A stretch of 6,207 bases of DNA from JBJENW01 sp051880395. Lineage in GTDB: Bacteria; Bacillota; Clostridia; Lachnospirales; Lachnospiraceae. Each line of letters begins with the position of its first letter. Within the stretch, counting starts at the first letter, position 1. Positions 5,906 to 6,207 of this stretch are shown one piece after another. A program made the position numbers and the translations under genes. Below the pieces are notes generated by a model. It saw only the letters and a program-made list of their open reading frames with translations, made no database searches and was not told where the DNA came from. Where the stretch lies: assembly GCA_051880395.1 (NCBI GenBank), contig JBJENW010000361.1, forward strand, positions 1 to 6,207, in the 5' to 3' direction.

Positions 5906-5910
5906 ATGAT

Positions 5911-6207
5911 ATGCTAAACATACTGATCGGCCAATCCGGAGGTCCAACAGCAGTGATAAACGCATCGCTATATGGTGCAATACAAGAGGCAGAAAAGAGA
6001 GGCATTACAATATATGGTATGCTTCACGGAATCGAAGGTTTTCTAAAGGGAGAGGTTGTGAATCTATCTGAGTATAGCAAGAAAGTAGATCTTTCGCTTT
6101 TGAAATCAACGCCAGCATCATTTCTGGGAAGTTGTAGATACAGACTGCCGAACAATCTGGATGATTCTATTTATGCAAAAATTTTTGACAGATTTCGAGA
6201 GTACCAG
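5911..6207 (+). CDS. Pyrophosphate-dependent 6-phosphofructokinase, N-terminal part
   Basis: The first 99 codons of a gene that runs off the window; full-length relatives are about 400 residues. The enzyme phosphorylates fructose 6-phosphate to fructose 1,6-bisphosphate in glycolysis, here probably with PPi as donor and therefore reversible. Evidence: the phosphate-donor loop GQSGGPTAVIN (7-17), where GGPT replaces the GGDAPG of ATP enzymes; YGMLHGIEG (35-43); and TPASFLGSCRYRLP (67-80), which includes the GS.R substrate/donor segment. The catalytic TIDND-type motif lies beyond the window, so donor specificity is inferred from the N-terminus alone. GAGGTGA (5899-5905) sits 5 bases before the ATG. 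It stands directly after the transposon scar, and no promoter that I trust lies between. Confidence 0.9.
   Translation, partial: MLNILIGQSGGPTAVINASLYGAIQEAEKRGITIYGMLHGIEGFLKGEVVNLSEYSKKVDLSLLKSTPASFLGSCRYRLPNNLDDSIYAKIFDRFREYQ

Noticed and set aside
1..6207. tRNA, rRNA, CRISPR array or riboswitch
   Set aside because: I saw no regularly spaced repeats, tRNA cloverleaf arms or recognisable riboswitch core in the non-coding gaps.

Overview
The window looks like a low-GC Gram-positive anaerobe of the Clostridia, probably Lachnospiraceae. This is inferred from AT-rich DNA, strong AGGAGG-type ribosome binding sites, a conjugative-element protein family common in gut Clostridia, and a PPi-type phosphofructokinase. 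No rRNA or other taxonomic marker is present, so the assignment is by protein style only.

Layout. Positions 1-2834 (+) hold one very large gene for an acidic, multi-domain 'polyvalent' protein of an integrative conjugative element. It has a YodL-like domain, an LPD16-like segment, an embedded nucleotidyltransferase-fold domain and a conserved C-terminal tail. Its true start probably lies left of the window. A strong rho-independent terminator (2901-2944) follows, and after it the content changes from mobile-element cargo to metabolism. A LysR-type regulator (2959-3864, -) has a very good promoter and diverges from an iron-dependent alcohol dehydrogenase (4123-5268, +). The 258 bp between them hold candidate LysR boxes and an open hydrophobic stretch (3969-4082) that reads like the last codons of a lost membrane protein.

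Positions 5269-5910 form a 642-bp scar zone. It contains a tiny coupled ORF with a signal-peptide-like start (5279-5377), the first 20 codons of an IS1380-type transposase behind a hairpin leader (5416-5542), and a 217-bp element with perfect 13-bp inverted ends in IS21 style but no transposase (5543-5759). A fragment of a group II intron reverse transcriptase (5760 to about 5848) follows. The two junctions of the 217-bp element are flush with its tips and show no target duplication, so the neighbourhood has been rearranged. The window ends inside a PPi-dependent 6-phosphofructokinase gene (5911 onward, +).

How the genes relate. The LysR protein and the dehydrogenase form a plausible regulator/target pair. 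The dehydrogenase would reduce aldehydes and dispose of NAD(P)H during fermentation, and phosphofructokinase feeds the same fermentative metabolism through glycolysis. The large first gene belongs to a separate mobile-element module. No complete new defence or mobile system is visible. The most unusual items are the nucleotidyltransferase inside the polyvalent protein and the transposase-less IS21-like element at a clean three-way junction of dead elements.
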